Shown piece after piece: positions 43,723 through 51,924 of a stretch of 64,000 nt of DNA. Numbering within the stretch: position 1 is the first letter of the stretch; every line of letters begins with the position of its first letter. Position numbers and translations under genes: made by a program. This DNA comes from Mesorhizobium opportunistum WSM2075 (lineage in GTDB: Bacteria > Pseudomonadota > Alphaproteobacteria > Rhizobiales > Rhizobiaceae), in assembly GCF_000176035.2 (NCBI RefSeq), contig NC_015675.1:1426001-1490000 (forward strand), written 5' to 3'. Under the pieces are notes generated by a model, which saw nothing but the letters and a program-made list of their open reading frames with translations, was not told the origin of the DNA and made no database searches.

Positions 43723-44634
43723 TTACGCTGCCGGCTGCGCCTCGATGGTGCGCAGCGCCTGCATCTGGCGCTTGGCGGCGGCCTTGACCGCATCCTGCAC
43801 CTTCTCGAAGGCACGCACCTCGATCTGGCGCACGCGTTCGCGGCTGATGTCGAACTCGGCCGACAGCTCTTCCAGGGTCAGCGGCTCCTCGGCGAGGCGA
43901 CGCGCCTCGAAGATGCGCCGCTCGCGATCGTTGAGCACGGCAAGAGCGCCGGACAGCATGCCGCGCCGGTTTTCCAGCTCGTCCTGCTCGATCAGCATCT
44001 CTTCCTGGCTTTCGTGGTCGTCGACCAGCCAGTCCTGCCATTCGCCGGACTCGCCTTCCGTCGCCCGGATCGGGGCGTTGAGCGAAGCGTCGCCGGACAG
44101 GCGGCGGTTCATCGACACCACTTCGGCTTCGGAAACGTTGAGCCGCGTGGCGATCTCGGCGATCTGGTCGGGCTTGAGGTCGCCGTCATCCAGCGCCTGG
44201 ATCTTGCCCTTCACCTTGCGCAGGTTGAAGAACAGGCGCTTCTGGTTGGCGGTCGTGCCCATCTTGACCAGGCTCCACGAGCGCAGGATGTACTCCTGGA
44301 TCGAGGCCTTGATCCACCACATGGCGTAGGTCGCGAGGCGGAAGCCACGCTCGGGTTCGAATTTCTTGACGGCCTGCATCAGGCCGACATTGCCTTCCGA
44401 GATCACTTCGCCGATCGGCAGGCCGTAGCCGCGATAGCCCATGGCGATCTTGGCGACGAGCCTCAAATGGCTGGTGACGAGCTTGTGCGCGGCGGACGTG
44501 TCTTCATGCTCGGCATAACGCTTGGCGAGCATGTACTCTTCCTGCGGCTGAAGCATGGGAAAGCGGCGGATTTCTTCCAGGTAGCGGCTGAGGCCGCCTT
44601 CGCCGGAAACGATACTGGGTAGTGACTGGGCCAT
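43723..44634 (-). CDS. rpoH: RNA polymerase sigma-32 factor RpoH
   Basis: This 303-residue sigma factor has region 2 (PMLQPQEEYMLAKRYAEHED, GEVISEGNVGLMQAVKKFEP, RLATYAMWWIKASIQEYILR), the RpoH box NQKRLFFNLRKVKGK that marks sigma-32 and region 4 (TLEELSAEFDISRERVRQIE). It directs heat-shock transcription. Rhizobia often carry more than one rpoH, and this copy cannot be assigned to rpoH1 or rpoH2 by sequence alone. Confidence 0.95.
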   Translation of the reverse strand: MAQSLPSIVSGEGGLSRYLEEIRRFPMLQPQEEYMLAKRYAEHEDTSAAHKLVTSHLRLVAKIAMGYRGYGLPIGEVISEGNVGLMQAVKKFEPERGFRLATYAMWWIKASIQEYILRSWSLVKMGTTANQKRLFFNLRKVKGKIQALDDGDLKPDQIAEIATRLNVSEAEVVSMNRRLSGDASLNAPIRATEGESGEWQDWLVDDHESQEEMLIEQDELENRRGMLSGALAVLNDRERRIFEARRLAEEPLTLEELSAEFDISRERVRQIEVRAFEKVQDAVKAAAKRQMQALRTIEAQPAA

Positions 44635-44843
44635 GATAGCGCCCCCTCTCTATTGGAGTGATGCCCCCGAAACGCGGCGGGCATGTGACGCGAGCACCAA
44701 AGGCTCGCCCGCGACACGAGATCTTATACAGGAACAAAACCAGAAAAGACAGCTTTTGTTCAACACGAAACAGTGTGTCACGTTGAAGTGAACAATGTCA
44801 GTCAGGTTTTTGATGGCTGGCTCAACGCCTGTCGTCGGCAGGT

Positions 44844-45848
44844 TCAGAACTTGCGAAAGCCGCCGACGAGTTCCTCCATGTCCCTCGGTATCGGCGCCTC
44901 GAACCTCATCGTTAGATGGGTATCGGGATGACGAAATGCAAGGAGCCAGGCATGCAAAGCCTGCCGGGAAAATGCCTTGACCTGGCTTTTCAACGGTTCG
45001 GGCAGCCGGTTGGCCTTGGTGCGGAAGGCCTGGCCGTAGTCGGGGTCGCCGATCACCGGATGACCGATATGGGCCATGTGGACACGTATCTGGTGGGTGC
45101 GGCCGGTTTCCAGCCGGCATTCGACCAGGCTTGCAGTGGCGAACTCCTGCTGTTTCTCGCCAAAACGCTCCTGGACGGCAAAATGGGTGACGGCGTGGCG
45201 GGCGTCGTCGCGACCTTCCGGCACCACGGCGCGGCGCACCCGGTCGGCGGCGCGGCCAAGCGGCGCATCGACCGTTCCGGTCGGCCGTTGCGGGATGCCC
45301 CAGACCAAAGCCAGATAGGCGCGTTCGAGATCGCCGGTCAGGCCATGATCGGCGAAGGCTTCCGACAGGGCCTTGTGGGCGCGGTCGGTCTTGGCCACCA
45401 CCATGACGCCGCTGGTCTCCTTGTCGAGGCGATGGACGATGCCCGGCCGGCGCACCCCGCCAATGCCGGAAAGGCTGTCGCCGCAGTGATGGATCAGCGC
45501 GTTGACCAGCGTGCCGGTCCAGTTGCCGGCGCCGGGATGCACGACAAGCCCGGCCGGCTTGTTGATGACGATCAGTGCGTCATCTTCATAGAGCACATCG
45601 AGCGCGATGTTCTCGCCCTGCGGCTCGGCCGGCTCGGGCTCCGGCATGGCGACCGAGACGCTTTCACCTGGAAGCATCTTGCGCTTGGTTTCGTCGACCG
45701 GCTTGCCGTTGATGGAAACGGCGCCCTGCCGGATCAGCATCTGCACGCGGCTGCGCGACATGTCCGGGCCAAGGCTGGCAGCCAGCCACTGGTCGAGGCG
45801 CTGGCCGGCCGCATCCGCGCCCGTCACCAGCACGGTGGGTGCCTCCAT
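44844..45848 (-). CDS. rluD: 23S rRNA pseudouridine synthase RluD-type
   Basis: This 334-residue protein has an S4 RNA-binding domain (RLDQWLAASLGPDMSRSRVQ, AVSINGKPVDETKRKM) and the pseudouridine synthase core with catalytic aspartate in PGIVHRLDKETSGVMVVAKT, plus LETGRTHQIRVHMAHIGHPV. It isomerises uridines in helix 69 of 23S rRNA in E. coli. I start at ATG 45848 with GAGGA 8 nt upstream; an in-frame ATG at 45896 would add 16 residues. It is divergent from the next gene. Confidence 0.93.
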   Translation of the reverse strand: MEAPTVLVTGADAAGQRLDQWLAASLGPDMSRSRVQMLIRQGAVSINGKPVDETKRKMLPGESVSVAMPEPEPAEPQGENIALDVLYEDDALIVINKPAGLVVHPGAGNWTGTLVNALIHHCGDSLSGIGGVRRPGIVHRLDKETSGVMVVAKTDRAHKALSEAFADHGLTGDLERAYLALVWGIPQRPTGTVDAPLGRAADRVRRAVVPEGRDDARHAVTHFAVQERFGEKQQEFATASLVECRLETGRTHQIRVHMAHIGHPVIGDPDYGQAFRTKANRLPEPLKSQVKAFSRQALHAWLLAFRHPDTHLTMRFEAPIPRDMEELVGGFRKF

Positions 45849-45923
45849 CAATCGGTCCTCTATCAATTGAGGGGCCTCTTCGCTATGAGCGCTCATTGAA
45901 AAACCGTTCCGGAATGTTTTGCC

Positions 45924-46307
45924 ATGGCCAGCCCAACCGCCGAGGAAGATCAGGAAAAGCCGCTCGACCCCGAAGTCGAAAAGGTGCGCAGGAAACTCGT
46001 CCGTTTCGTCGGCATCAATCTCGGCCTGCTGTTTCTTGCCCTTATGGTGGTGATCGGCGCCCTTGTCTACAAAGCGCGCAACGCGCCACCGACGAGCCCG
46101 CCGCTGGCCGGCGATATCCAGACCCCCGCCGGCGAGCTTGCCAGCGGCGACATCGTGCTGCCGGTCGGGGCCAAGGTGGTGAGCCAATCGCTGTCCGGCA
46201 GCCGCGTCTCCATCGATGCCGAGCTCACCGACGGCAGCCGTGCCATCTTCATCTACGATATCGCCGAGCGCCGCCTGATCGGCCGCTTTGCAATTCGCAA
46301 CAGATGA
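45924..46307 (+). CDS. Hypothetical single-TM protein
   Basis: This 127-residue protein has an acidic N-terminus (TAEEDQEKPLDPEVEKVRRK), one membrane helix (about 28-49) and an extracytoplasmic domain with VLPVGAKVVSQSLSGSRVSI and FIYDIAERRLIGRF. It resembles small conserved rhizobial membrane proteins that lie next to rluD, of unknown function. Its stop overlaps the next start (ATGA), so the two are translationally coupled. Confidence 0.75.
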   Translation: MASPTAEEDQEKPLDPEVEKVRRKLVRFVGINLGLLFLALMVVIGALVYKARNAPPTSPPLAGDIQTPAGELASGDIVLPVGAKVVSQSLSGSRVSIDAELTDGSRAIFIYDIAERRLIGRFAIRNR

Positions 46308-46711
46308 CGGATTTTGCCGAACATCGTCGCGTCGCGACCGTTGCGCTGGTCGTCGCCAACTATGACGAGGCGATCGCCTGGTATGTCGGTCGGTTGGGTT
46401 TTGATCTCGTCGAGGATGTCGATCTCGGCGGCGGCAAGCGCTGGGTCACGGTGGCGCCGGCCAACGGCCAGGGCGCCAGGCTGCTTCTGGCCGAGGCTTC
46501 CGACGAGGCACAAGGCAAAAGCATAGGCAACCAGACCGGTGGCCGGGTTTTTCTCTTTCTCGAAACCGACGACTTCGCCCGCGACCACGCGGCGATGCTG
46601 GAGAAGGGCGTCGAATTCCGCGAGGCGCCGCGTTACGAACCCTATGGCACGGTGGCGGTTTTCGCCGATCTGCACGGCAATCTCTGGGACCTGATCGAGC
46701 CCAAACGGTAA
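46304..46711 (+). CDS. VOC-family (glyoxalase/bleomycin resistance-type) protein
   Basis: This 135-residue single-domain VOC protein has VATVALVVANYDEAIAWYVG, GGGKRWVTVAPANG, and GRVFLFLETDDF with AVFADLHGNLWDLIEP at the end (metal glutamate position replaced by the ending LIE). It dimerises in the family. Substrate is unknown. It starts by overlapping the previous stop. Confidence 0.85.
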   Translation: MTDFAEHRRVATVALVVANYDEAIAWYVGRLGFDLVEDVDLGGGKRWVTVAPANGQGARLLLAEASDEAQGKSIGNQTGGRVFLFLETDDFARDHAAMLEKGVEFREAPRYEPYGTVAVFADLHGNLWDLIEPKR

Positions 46712-46802
46712 CGTGCGCGTTGCTTTTTGTCCGATGCGGCAAAGCAGCCGAAACCCCAGTTGCTTTTTCCCAGCCGTCAGCCTATATCGCCGGTTCTTGA
46801 GC

Positions 46803-46877
46803 GCGCCCATCGTCTAGCGGTCAGGACACCGCCCTCTCACGGCGGGAACAGGGGTTCGATTCCCCTTGGGCGTACCA
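46803..46877 (+). tRNA. tRNA-Glu (anticodon CTC)
   Basis: The cloverleaf is visible: acceptor GCGCCCA/TGGGCGT with a G1-U72 wobble, D arm GTCTAGCGGTCAGGAC, anticodon stem CCGCC/GGCGG around loop CTCTCAC (anticodon CTC at 46836-46838), T arm AGGGGTTCGATTCCCCT, then A and an encoded CCA. It is a single tRNA gene between two protein genes. Confidence 0.95.
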
Positions 46878-46936
46878 AGGATTTTCTGCCAGATGCGATG
46901 CTTGCGCCATACGGCCTGTTGCAGCAAGTTGGCTGC

Positions 46937-47269
46937 ATGAAACAATTGGCTTTGCCGCTCCTCATTTCCGCGTCCCTGATCGCCCAGTGCGGTCCGTCGT
47001 TCTCCAAGGACAGGAAGATCACCGGCACCATTCGAGGTTTCGAATGTGGCGACAATTGCTATCTGACCATTGTCGACCGCAAGAAGGAGGAGCAAGTCGG
47101 CCTGTGTTCCGCTCCCGAGTGCGGAAGCTGGAACGAGCAAACCGCGATGCCGTCCCGCTACAAGGGAAAACGCGTGACCGTTACAGTCGGACAAGGGCAG
47201 CAGATCGATGACGGCGGCAACGTGATGGGAGAGATGATGTCCTTCACGAAGATCAGATTTCTCGACTAG
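46937..47269 (+). CDS. Small secreted cysteine-containing protein
   Basis: This 110-residue protein has a signal peptide (KQLALPLLISASLIAQCGPS) and four or five cysteines in the mature part (GFECGDNCYLTIVDRKKEEQ, GLCSAPECGSWN), which suggests disulfides. The end is DDGGNVMGEMMSFTKIRFLD. I do not recognise the family. A cysteine just before cleavage could be a lipoprotein site but the box is not canonical. It follows the tRNA by 60 nt. Confidence 0.7.
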   Translation: MKQLALPLLISASLIAQCGPSFSKDRKITGTIRGFECGDNCYLTIVDRKKEEQVGLCSAPECGSWNEQTAMPSRYKGKRVTVTVGQGQQIDDGGNVMGEMMSFTKIRFLD

Positions 47270-47313
47270 CATTGGCGTATTCGCGACCACCTCGCGCTCC
47301 AAGTGGAAGTGGA

Positions 47314-47345
47314 GGGCCAGCGCAATGCCGGCCCCTTTTGCTTTT
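47314..47345 (+). terminator. Terminator after the secreted protein gene
   Basis: The stem GGGCCAGC / GCCGGCCC (one mismatch, 47314-47334, loop GCAAT) is followed by CTTTTGCTTTT. It lies about 45 nt past the stop. Confidence 0.75.
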
Positions 47346-48080
47346 AGACTGCTGTGCAGCGGTCCGTCCCGGCGCAACAACAGCTCCGTCGCTTCTTCCC
47401 GCAGTCTCGGGTCACATTCAGACAAAGCACCCGTGTGGGTTGCGTTCACCGAAAGAAGCGGCAAAGCCCGCGAAAATCCGGTGGCCGCATGGCCGAATCC
47501 ACCCAATTTAAGTCAGGCCGCGACGCTTGAAAGCATAACGATCTCTGTTACTTGGCATGCGGGGTAGCGTCCGCGGATGGCGGACTTTGGGTCGGGTAGA
47601 GTTGGGATGACCGCAGTGAAGACGATGTGCTCGCGCTGCCATGGCGGCGGCAAGGTTTTCGATTGCTCGAGATGGTCTGCGTCAAAAGGGCATTGCTGCC
47701 CGCAGGGGACGCATCAGACAAGCTGCCCGGGGAAGACCATCGCATGCGCCGAATGTGGCGGCGTGGGGATGCTGGCGGTGGCCGAGCTCAGGGCTGTCGC
47801 GTAGTCGCGGTTGCCGTCGCGTAGTCGCGTTTTCGGCCATGGCGCTACGAACGCGACTTTCGCTTGCACTGATAACCGCTATCCCTAAAAACGTTTCTCT
47901 GGCTTTTATCACCAGGAATGGTTTCGCCGGCGTGCCAACATTAGGGTTCGCCGCTTCTGGCGCGGCGGAGCCGATTGCATTAGCATCACCTCCTGGATCT
48001 TGAGGCACGGCTCGAGTGGCGCGCAGAACGCCGAGCGCCGGGCAGATCCGCACGGGCAGCTGATGCCTCGGGAGGGGCCA
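47346..48080. other. Sparse region with one possible small gene
   Basis: Apart from the possible zinc-ribbon ORF at 47607-47804, I see no good coding region here. A 14-nt unit GTCGCGTAGTCGCG occurs twice (47796-47809, 47816-47829). Between 47840 and 48070 there is no hallmark structure; it carries the promoter of the next VOC gene. Confidence 0.4.
47607..47804 (+). CDS. Possible small zinc-ribbon protein (CxxCxGxG type)
   Basis: This 65-codon frame contains MCSRCHGGGKVFDCSRW and later IACAECGGVGML, two CxxCxGxG-like units as in the DnaJ central domain, with more cysteines (GHCCPQGTHQTSCPGK) between. This repeated pattern is unlikely by chance in an untranslated frame. The start is uncertain: ATG 47607 has GTTGGG before it, ATG 47577 lies in the same frame. 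There is no J domain. It may be a free zinc-ribbon protein or a fragment. Confidence 0.45.
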   Translation: MTAVKTMCSRCHGGGKVFDCSRWSASKGHCCPQGTHQTSCPGKTIACAECGGVGMLAVAELRAVA

Positions 48081-48662
48081 ATGCAGAAACTGCAGTCGCA
48101 GGGTGTCCACCACATCACGCTGGTCGGCGCCGGCCGCCAGACCTCGATCGATTTCTGGGAGGGCGTGCTCGGCATGCCGTTCATCTTCGAGCAGCCCAAT
48201 CTCGACAAGCCCAAGGAGAGCCATCTCTATTTCGATCCCGGCGATGGCCGGCTGATCACCATCTTCACCGACGAAAGCCGCACGCCGGAGAAGCGACGCA
48301 CGCCGACCGATACGGGTTGTGTCCATCACATCGCCTTTTCGGTGTCGCGCGTCACCTTCCTGCAGGCGGTCGCGCGGCTCGACCAGCGCGGTATCAAGCA
48401 CAGCGGCGTCAAGGATCGCGGCTTCATGGATTCGATCTATTTCGAGGATCCGCTCGGGCTGCTGATCGAACTCGCCTCCTATCGCTTCGAGCCGCCGGCC
48501 GGCTTCACCCATGCCGACGTGCTGATGGAAGCGCACAGGCTGCGGGTCGCGCGCGGCGACTACAACATCGCAGAAGTGCATCTCGCCGATGCGATCCAGG
48601 CGCTCGTCGAGCGTTCGCGCGCAACCCTGTCGGATGACCGGGCGCCGAAGAACCCATACTGA
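48081..48662 (+). CDS. VOC-family dioxygenase/glyoxalase-type protein
   Basis: This 193-residue VOC protein has GVHHITLVGAGRQTSIDFWE with the first metal histidine, and a second motif CVHHIAFSVSRVTFLQAVAR, with EDPLGLLIELASYRF giving the metal glutamate. It resembles catechol-dioxygenase-like proteins with two half-modules. GGGAGGGG lies 5-12 nt before the ATG. It is 22 nt upstream of the GST gene, so the two form an operon. Confidence 0.86.
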   Translation: MQKLQSQGVHHITLVGAGRQTSIDFWEGVLGMPFIFEQPNLDKPKESHLYFDPGDGRLITIFTDESRTPEKRRTPTDTGCVHHIAFSVSRVTFLQAVARLDQRGIKHSGVKDRGFMDSIYFEDPLGLLIELASYRFEPPAGFTHADVLMEAHRLRVARGDYNIAEVHLADAIQALVERSRATLSDDRAPKNPY

Positions 48663-48684
48663 ACGGGCACAGAGGGAGGAACAA

Positions 48685-49530
48685 ATGGCCAAGACAGCGA
48701 CAACGAAGGCGAAGAAACCCGCGGCCAAGGTGGCCGCAAAAGCGACCCCAAAGGCGGGGGCCAAAGCAGCGGCGAAACCGACGGCAAAGGCCACCGCAAA
48801 ACCCGCTGCGAAGGCCAAGGCCAAGCCGGCGAAGAAACCGGGGCTGAAGCTCAGCATGCTGAAGCCGAGCGTCAACAACATGACGGTGCGGGTGTTCGCG
48901 CGCGCGGCCGGATTCGACGCCGCCGAGACCGACGCCTGGGGCCACACGCGCTCGCCCGAATATATGGCGCGCAATCCGGCGCACCTGACGCCGATGATCG
49001 AGGACAAGGGGCTGCCCAGGGGCGTGCTTTGGGAAAGCTGCGCCATCATGCAGTATCTCGCCAACAAGCACGGGCTGGAGAAATTCTATCCCACGGCGCC
49101 GGCCAAGCGGGCAATGGTCGACAGCGCCATGTTCTACCTGATCGGTACGCTCTACCCCTATGTGGCACGCGCCACCTATCCGGCGCTCGGTTTCCCGCAC
49201 TATGCCGGCGAGGTCGGCCACAGCGACGCCCATCCCGACAAGAAGTCCGAAGCGCAGAAGGCAGCCATGGCCGCGATCGCCGAGCCGTTGGAGGTCTTCC
49301 ACAGCTTCTTCAGGGACGGCAAGCCGTTCATCGGCGGCAAGCACCCGTCGATCGCCGACATCCGGCTGGCGGCGACGCTCGAATTCCTGGCCGTCATCGA
49401 CTACGTGCTGCCCAGATGGACGAAGGAGTACATGGCGGCGATCGAGAAGAAGCTCGGCAAGGCCTACGCCGAGCCGGCCGGCGACGTGCGCGGCTATATC
49501 GCCCATGTGAAGTCGCAGGCCAGGGGTTAG
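48685..49530 (+). CDS. GST-family protein with a Lys/Ala-rich N-terminal head
   Basis: Residues 1-53 are a histone-H1-like repeat region rich in Ala, Lys and Pro (AKTATTKAKKPAAKVAAKAT ... KAKAKPAKKPG). Residues 55-281 form a GST-like domain (VNNMTVRVFARAAGFDAAET, NPAHLTPMIEDK with cis-proline, WESCAIMQYLANKHGLEKFY, then IADIRLAATLEFLAVIDYV). The head and the GST are one continuous frame with an AGGGAGGA site before the ATG. The head resembles DNA- or RNA-binding tails. An enzymatic or nucleoid role is inference. Confidence 0.82.
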   Translation: MAKTATTKAKKPAAKVAAKATPKAGAKAAAKPTAKATAKPAAKAKAKPAKKPGLKLSMLKPSVNNMTVRVFARAAGFDAAETDAWGHTRSPEYMARNPAHLTPMIEDKGLPRGVLWESCAIMQYLANKHGLEKFYPTAPAKRAMVDSAMFYLIGTLYPYVARATYPALGFPHYAGEVGHSDAHPDKKSEAQKAAMAAIAEPLEVFHSFFRDGKPFIGGKHPSIADIRLAATLEFLAVIDYVLPRWTKEYMAAIEKKLGKAYAEPAGDVRGYIAHVKSQARG

Positions 49531-49608
49531 GGATTCGTTAACCAAAGCCCTGTCTACTGCCCGGAATTCACCGCGCGACCACGGATGTACTGGCGCCGAG
49601 GTGGAAGG

Positions 49609-49640
49609 AAAGGTCGGCCCCGCGCCGGCCTTTTGCTTTT
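49609..49640 (+). terminator. Terminator of the VOC-GST operon
   Basis: A 10-bp stem with one G-U pair (AAAGGTCGGC 49609-49618, GCCGGCCTTT 49624-49633) is followed by TGCTTTTT. It lies about 80 nt past the GST stop. The 160 nt after it to 49797 hold no recognised feature. Confidence 0.78.
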
Positions 49641-49797
49641 TGGGGTGGTGGTGCCGGGGCATCGCGGCACGAAAATCAGGCAACGCCGAAGCATCAACTT
49701 TTGCTGCGAGATATTGTCATTGCCAACGTCGGCTCTAACATCCCTTACAGCCAGTCCAGCCATGAATGCCGGCCGGCAGTGAAATCGAGGGATTGCA

Positions 49798-50190
49798 ATG
49801 AAGTGCGTCGCGGCAAGGCTGATGATCGCCGTTGGAATGCTGGTCGGGACCCTTCTCCCGTTACAGGCCGCGACGCTCAATACAATGGCTGATGTCGGGG
49901 CCGCGATCCAGGCGTGCTGGACGCCCCCGGCGGATGCCGGGAATTCGACCGTAACCCTGAGCTTCAGCTTCAAGCGCGACGGCACGCTGATCGGTCCGCC
50001 AAGGGCGACTGCCGTCAAGGTGGCCGGCGATTACAAGGCGCGGCAGGCCTTCATCGACGCGGCCACCGCGGCCGTCAAGAATTGCACGCCCCTGACTTTC
50101 TCTGCGACGCTGGCACAGGGCATTGGCGGCAAGGTGTTCACATTGCAATTGGTTTCCCCGAAGCAGTTGCAATCGGTCTCCCCGAAGTAA
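49798..50190 (+). CDS. Secreted TonB/TolA C-terminal-like protein
   Basis: This 130-residue protein has a signal peptide (ARLMIAVGMLVGTLLPLQAA) and a small domain with IQACWTPPADAGNSTVTLSF, KRDGTLIGPPRATAV and AAVKNCTPLTF, the pattern of TonB/TolA C-terminal domains (CW.PP ... V.F...RDG.L..P). It lacks the N-terminal anchor and linker, so it is a free domain. The tail repeats SPKQLQSVSPK. Confidence 0.7.
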   Translation: MKCVAARLMIAVGMLVGTLLPLQAATLNTMADVGAAIQACWTPPADAGNSTVTLSFSFKRDGTLIGPPRATAVKVAGDYKARQAFIDAATAAVKNCTPLTFSATLAQGIGGKVFTLQLVSPKQLQSVSPK

Positions 50191-50338
50191 TAGCTGTTCC
50201 CGCGACGACCTTACGGTGACCATGCCTGACGCCATGGGTCAGGGAAGGCTCGCGAAAAGCAGACTGTCCGGCAGGTTTTACACCTCCGCGTAGCCGGCCC
50301 CTCCGGGATCAGCGGCTCAATGGCCCGGCGCTTTTGGC

Positions 50339-50548
50339 TCAATGGCTCAGGCGCCGCGCCTCGGCATGCCGTGCCAAATCCGGTGTCTCGAAGACGTAGT
50401 CGCTCCAGGCCGATTCCGGAATTTGCCCGGCCAGATAGCACTCCAGCAACAGGTTCTGCTCGGCGTTGAGCGGCCGTGGCGCGCCCTCAAGCCCGAGGGA
50501 ATGAAAAAGGTTTCTTGTCAGTTCCGATACCGTGAAGTGGATCGACAT
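50339..50548 (-). CDS. Hypothetical small protein
   Basis: This 69-codon gene starts MSIHFTVSELTRNLFHSLGL and contains ECYLAGQIPESAWSDYVFET, ending in ARHAEARRLSH. An AAAGGAG site lies at 8 nt before the ATG, which supports translation. I do not recognise the family. The neighbouring sequence contains no partner on the same strand. Confidence 0.6.
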   Translation of the reverse strand: MSIHFTVSELTRNLFHSLGLEGAPRPLNAEQNLLLECYLAGQIPESAWSDYVFETPDLARHAEARRLSH

Positions 50549-50863
50549 CCGCGTTCTCCTTTGCCTTTCAACGCCGCAGGCCAGGCAAAGGTTTCAGGTC
50601 AGGTATCGGATTTAGTCGCCCCGCCTGGCGTCCTGGCCTTGCAGCATTGGCTGCCATCGATCGGGCCGCACTGTTTTCCGGTTCGTCTCAATCTTGAAAT
50701 AAAAATGTAATATCGAATTTACAGGGCTGGTCCTACTACACTAAATGAAGGTCTGCTTAGGTCGAAAGTCTTAGAATATTAGACTAGACTCATTTAGTCA
50801 AAGGTTAGCTCAGTCTAAAGAACGTGATTCCAGACTATCCGCAACAAGGATCATGTCGTCCCG
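50549..50863. promoter_or_regulatory. AT-rich intergenic region with nested inverted repeats
   Basis: No gene is seen in these 315 nt. From 50690 to 50820 the sequence is much poorer in G+C than its surroundings. It contains ACTAAATGA (50741-50749) facing TCATTTAGT (50790-50798) and, inside, AGTCT (50767-50771) facing AGACT (50781-50785) around an AATAT centre. It lies just upstream of the DUF2865 gene and may hold a strongly regulated promoter or a foreign insertion. Confidence 0.45.
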
Positions 50864-51787
50864 ATGACCCGTTTCTGGTTTCTCATAATGATGGTCGCAC
50901 TGGTAATGGTGACCGCCTTTGCGCTCGGCACAACATCTTCCTACGCGGACAGTTGCAGCGCGATCAGAGGCCAGTTGCTTTCCGCCGGTCGCGGCGGCGG
51001 CGTGAGCCCGGAACTGGCGCAGCTGCGCCGCCAGCTCGCGGCGATCCAGGGCCTGGAGAGGCAGCGCAGATGCACCGCGCAAAGTGCGACGGGCGGTTTC
51101 TTCAACGCTTGTGCCGACCTTGCCAGGAACCGGTCGGACGTGCAGCGCCAGATCGCGGCCGCGTCCAATTCCGGCCGGGACATTTCGGGCCTGCAGGCAC
51201 GGTTCGCGGCGCTCGGCTGCACATCCCGGGGCAAGGAGCAGCGCCCGGCACCGAAGGCGCAGTCCGCCGCGGCAACGGCGGTGCCAACGTACAGCGGCAA
51301 CACCATGCTGTTTTGCGTGCGCCTTTCGGATGGATATTTCTTCCCGGCGCCCAAGTCGCAATTCGCCGGCAACGACGATCTCAAGGATACGGTCGATCAA
51401 TGCCGTTACATCTGTGACGATCCGGCGGTCGACCTCTACACGCTGAGCGATGCCAGTCTGGAAACCGAAAAAATGGCCGCGCTTGACACGCGCAAGCCTT
51501 ACACGGAATTGCCGACGGCTTTCCGCTACCGTGAGGATGCCAATTTCAAGGCCTGTGACGTCAAGCGCTATTACCAGCGGGTTGCCGAACTGAGAGCGAG
51601 GACGGTCACGCCCACGAACATGAGCAATGCCATCATCCCCTTGCCGCAGCCAAAGCCGGACCTCGGCAGTGTCGCGGCAATTCCGGGATCCGGCAGCGAG
51701 GCTCCGGGCACCGCTCGGTTGCAATCGATCGAGGCTGGCAAGCGGTCGGTGCGCGTGGTTGGCCCTGCCTTCTTCCCCGTGGAATAG
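50864..51787 (+). CDS. DUF2865 secreted protein
   Basis: This 307-residue protein has a signal peptide (FLIMMVALVMVTAFALGTTS), a coiled region (LAQLRRQLAAIQGLERQRRC, ARNRSDVQRQIAAASNSGRD) and the DUF2865 core with YSGNTMLFCVRLSDGYFFPA and VDQCRYICDDPAVDLYTLSD, with six or more cysteines. The family is common in rhizobia and of unknown function, probably periplasmic. The AT-rich promoter is described separately. Confidence 0.82.
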   Translation: MTRFWFLIMMVALVMVTAFALGTTSSYADSCSAIRGQLLSAGRGGGVSPELAQLRRQLAAIQGLERQRRCTAQSATGGFFNACADLARNRSDVQRQIAAASNSGRDISGLQARFAALGCTSRGKEQRPAPKAQSAAATAVPTYSGNTMLFCVRLSDGYFFPAPKSQFAGNDDLKDTVDQCRYICDDPAVDLYTLSDASLETEKMAALDTRKPYTELPTAFRYREDANFKACDVKRYYQRVAELRARTVTPTNMSNAIIPLPQPKPDLGSVAAIPGSGSEAPGTARLQSIEAGKRSVRVVGPAFFPVE

Positions 51788-51924
51788 CAACGGTTTTTCA
51801 AACCCGGCGGCCGACCGCCGCGATGAGCCTGTCGCTTACCTGGCCGCAATCACGGCCGCCGCGATCCGGCTGGAACAGGTGCCTGCTCCCGGCGTTGTGA
51901 TCGACATCAGCTGGGAGCAACGCC

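Noticed and set aside
46803..47269. A genomic island integrated at tRNA-Glu
   Set aside because: No integrase gene, no repeat of the tRNA 3' end downstream, and normal composition.
47796..47829. A possible CRISPR or satellite array
   Set aside because: Only two copies of a 14-nt unit are present, with a 6-nt spacer, and no cas genes exist in the window.
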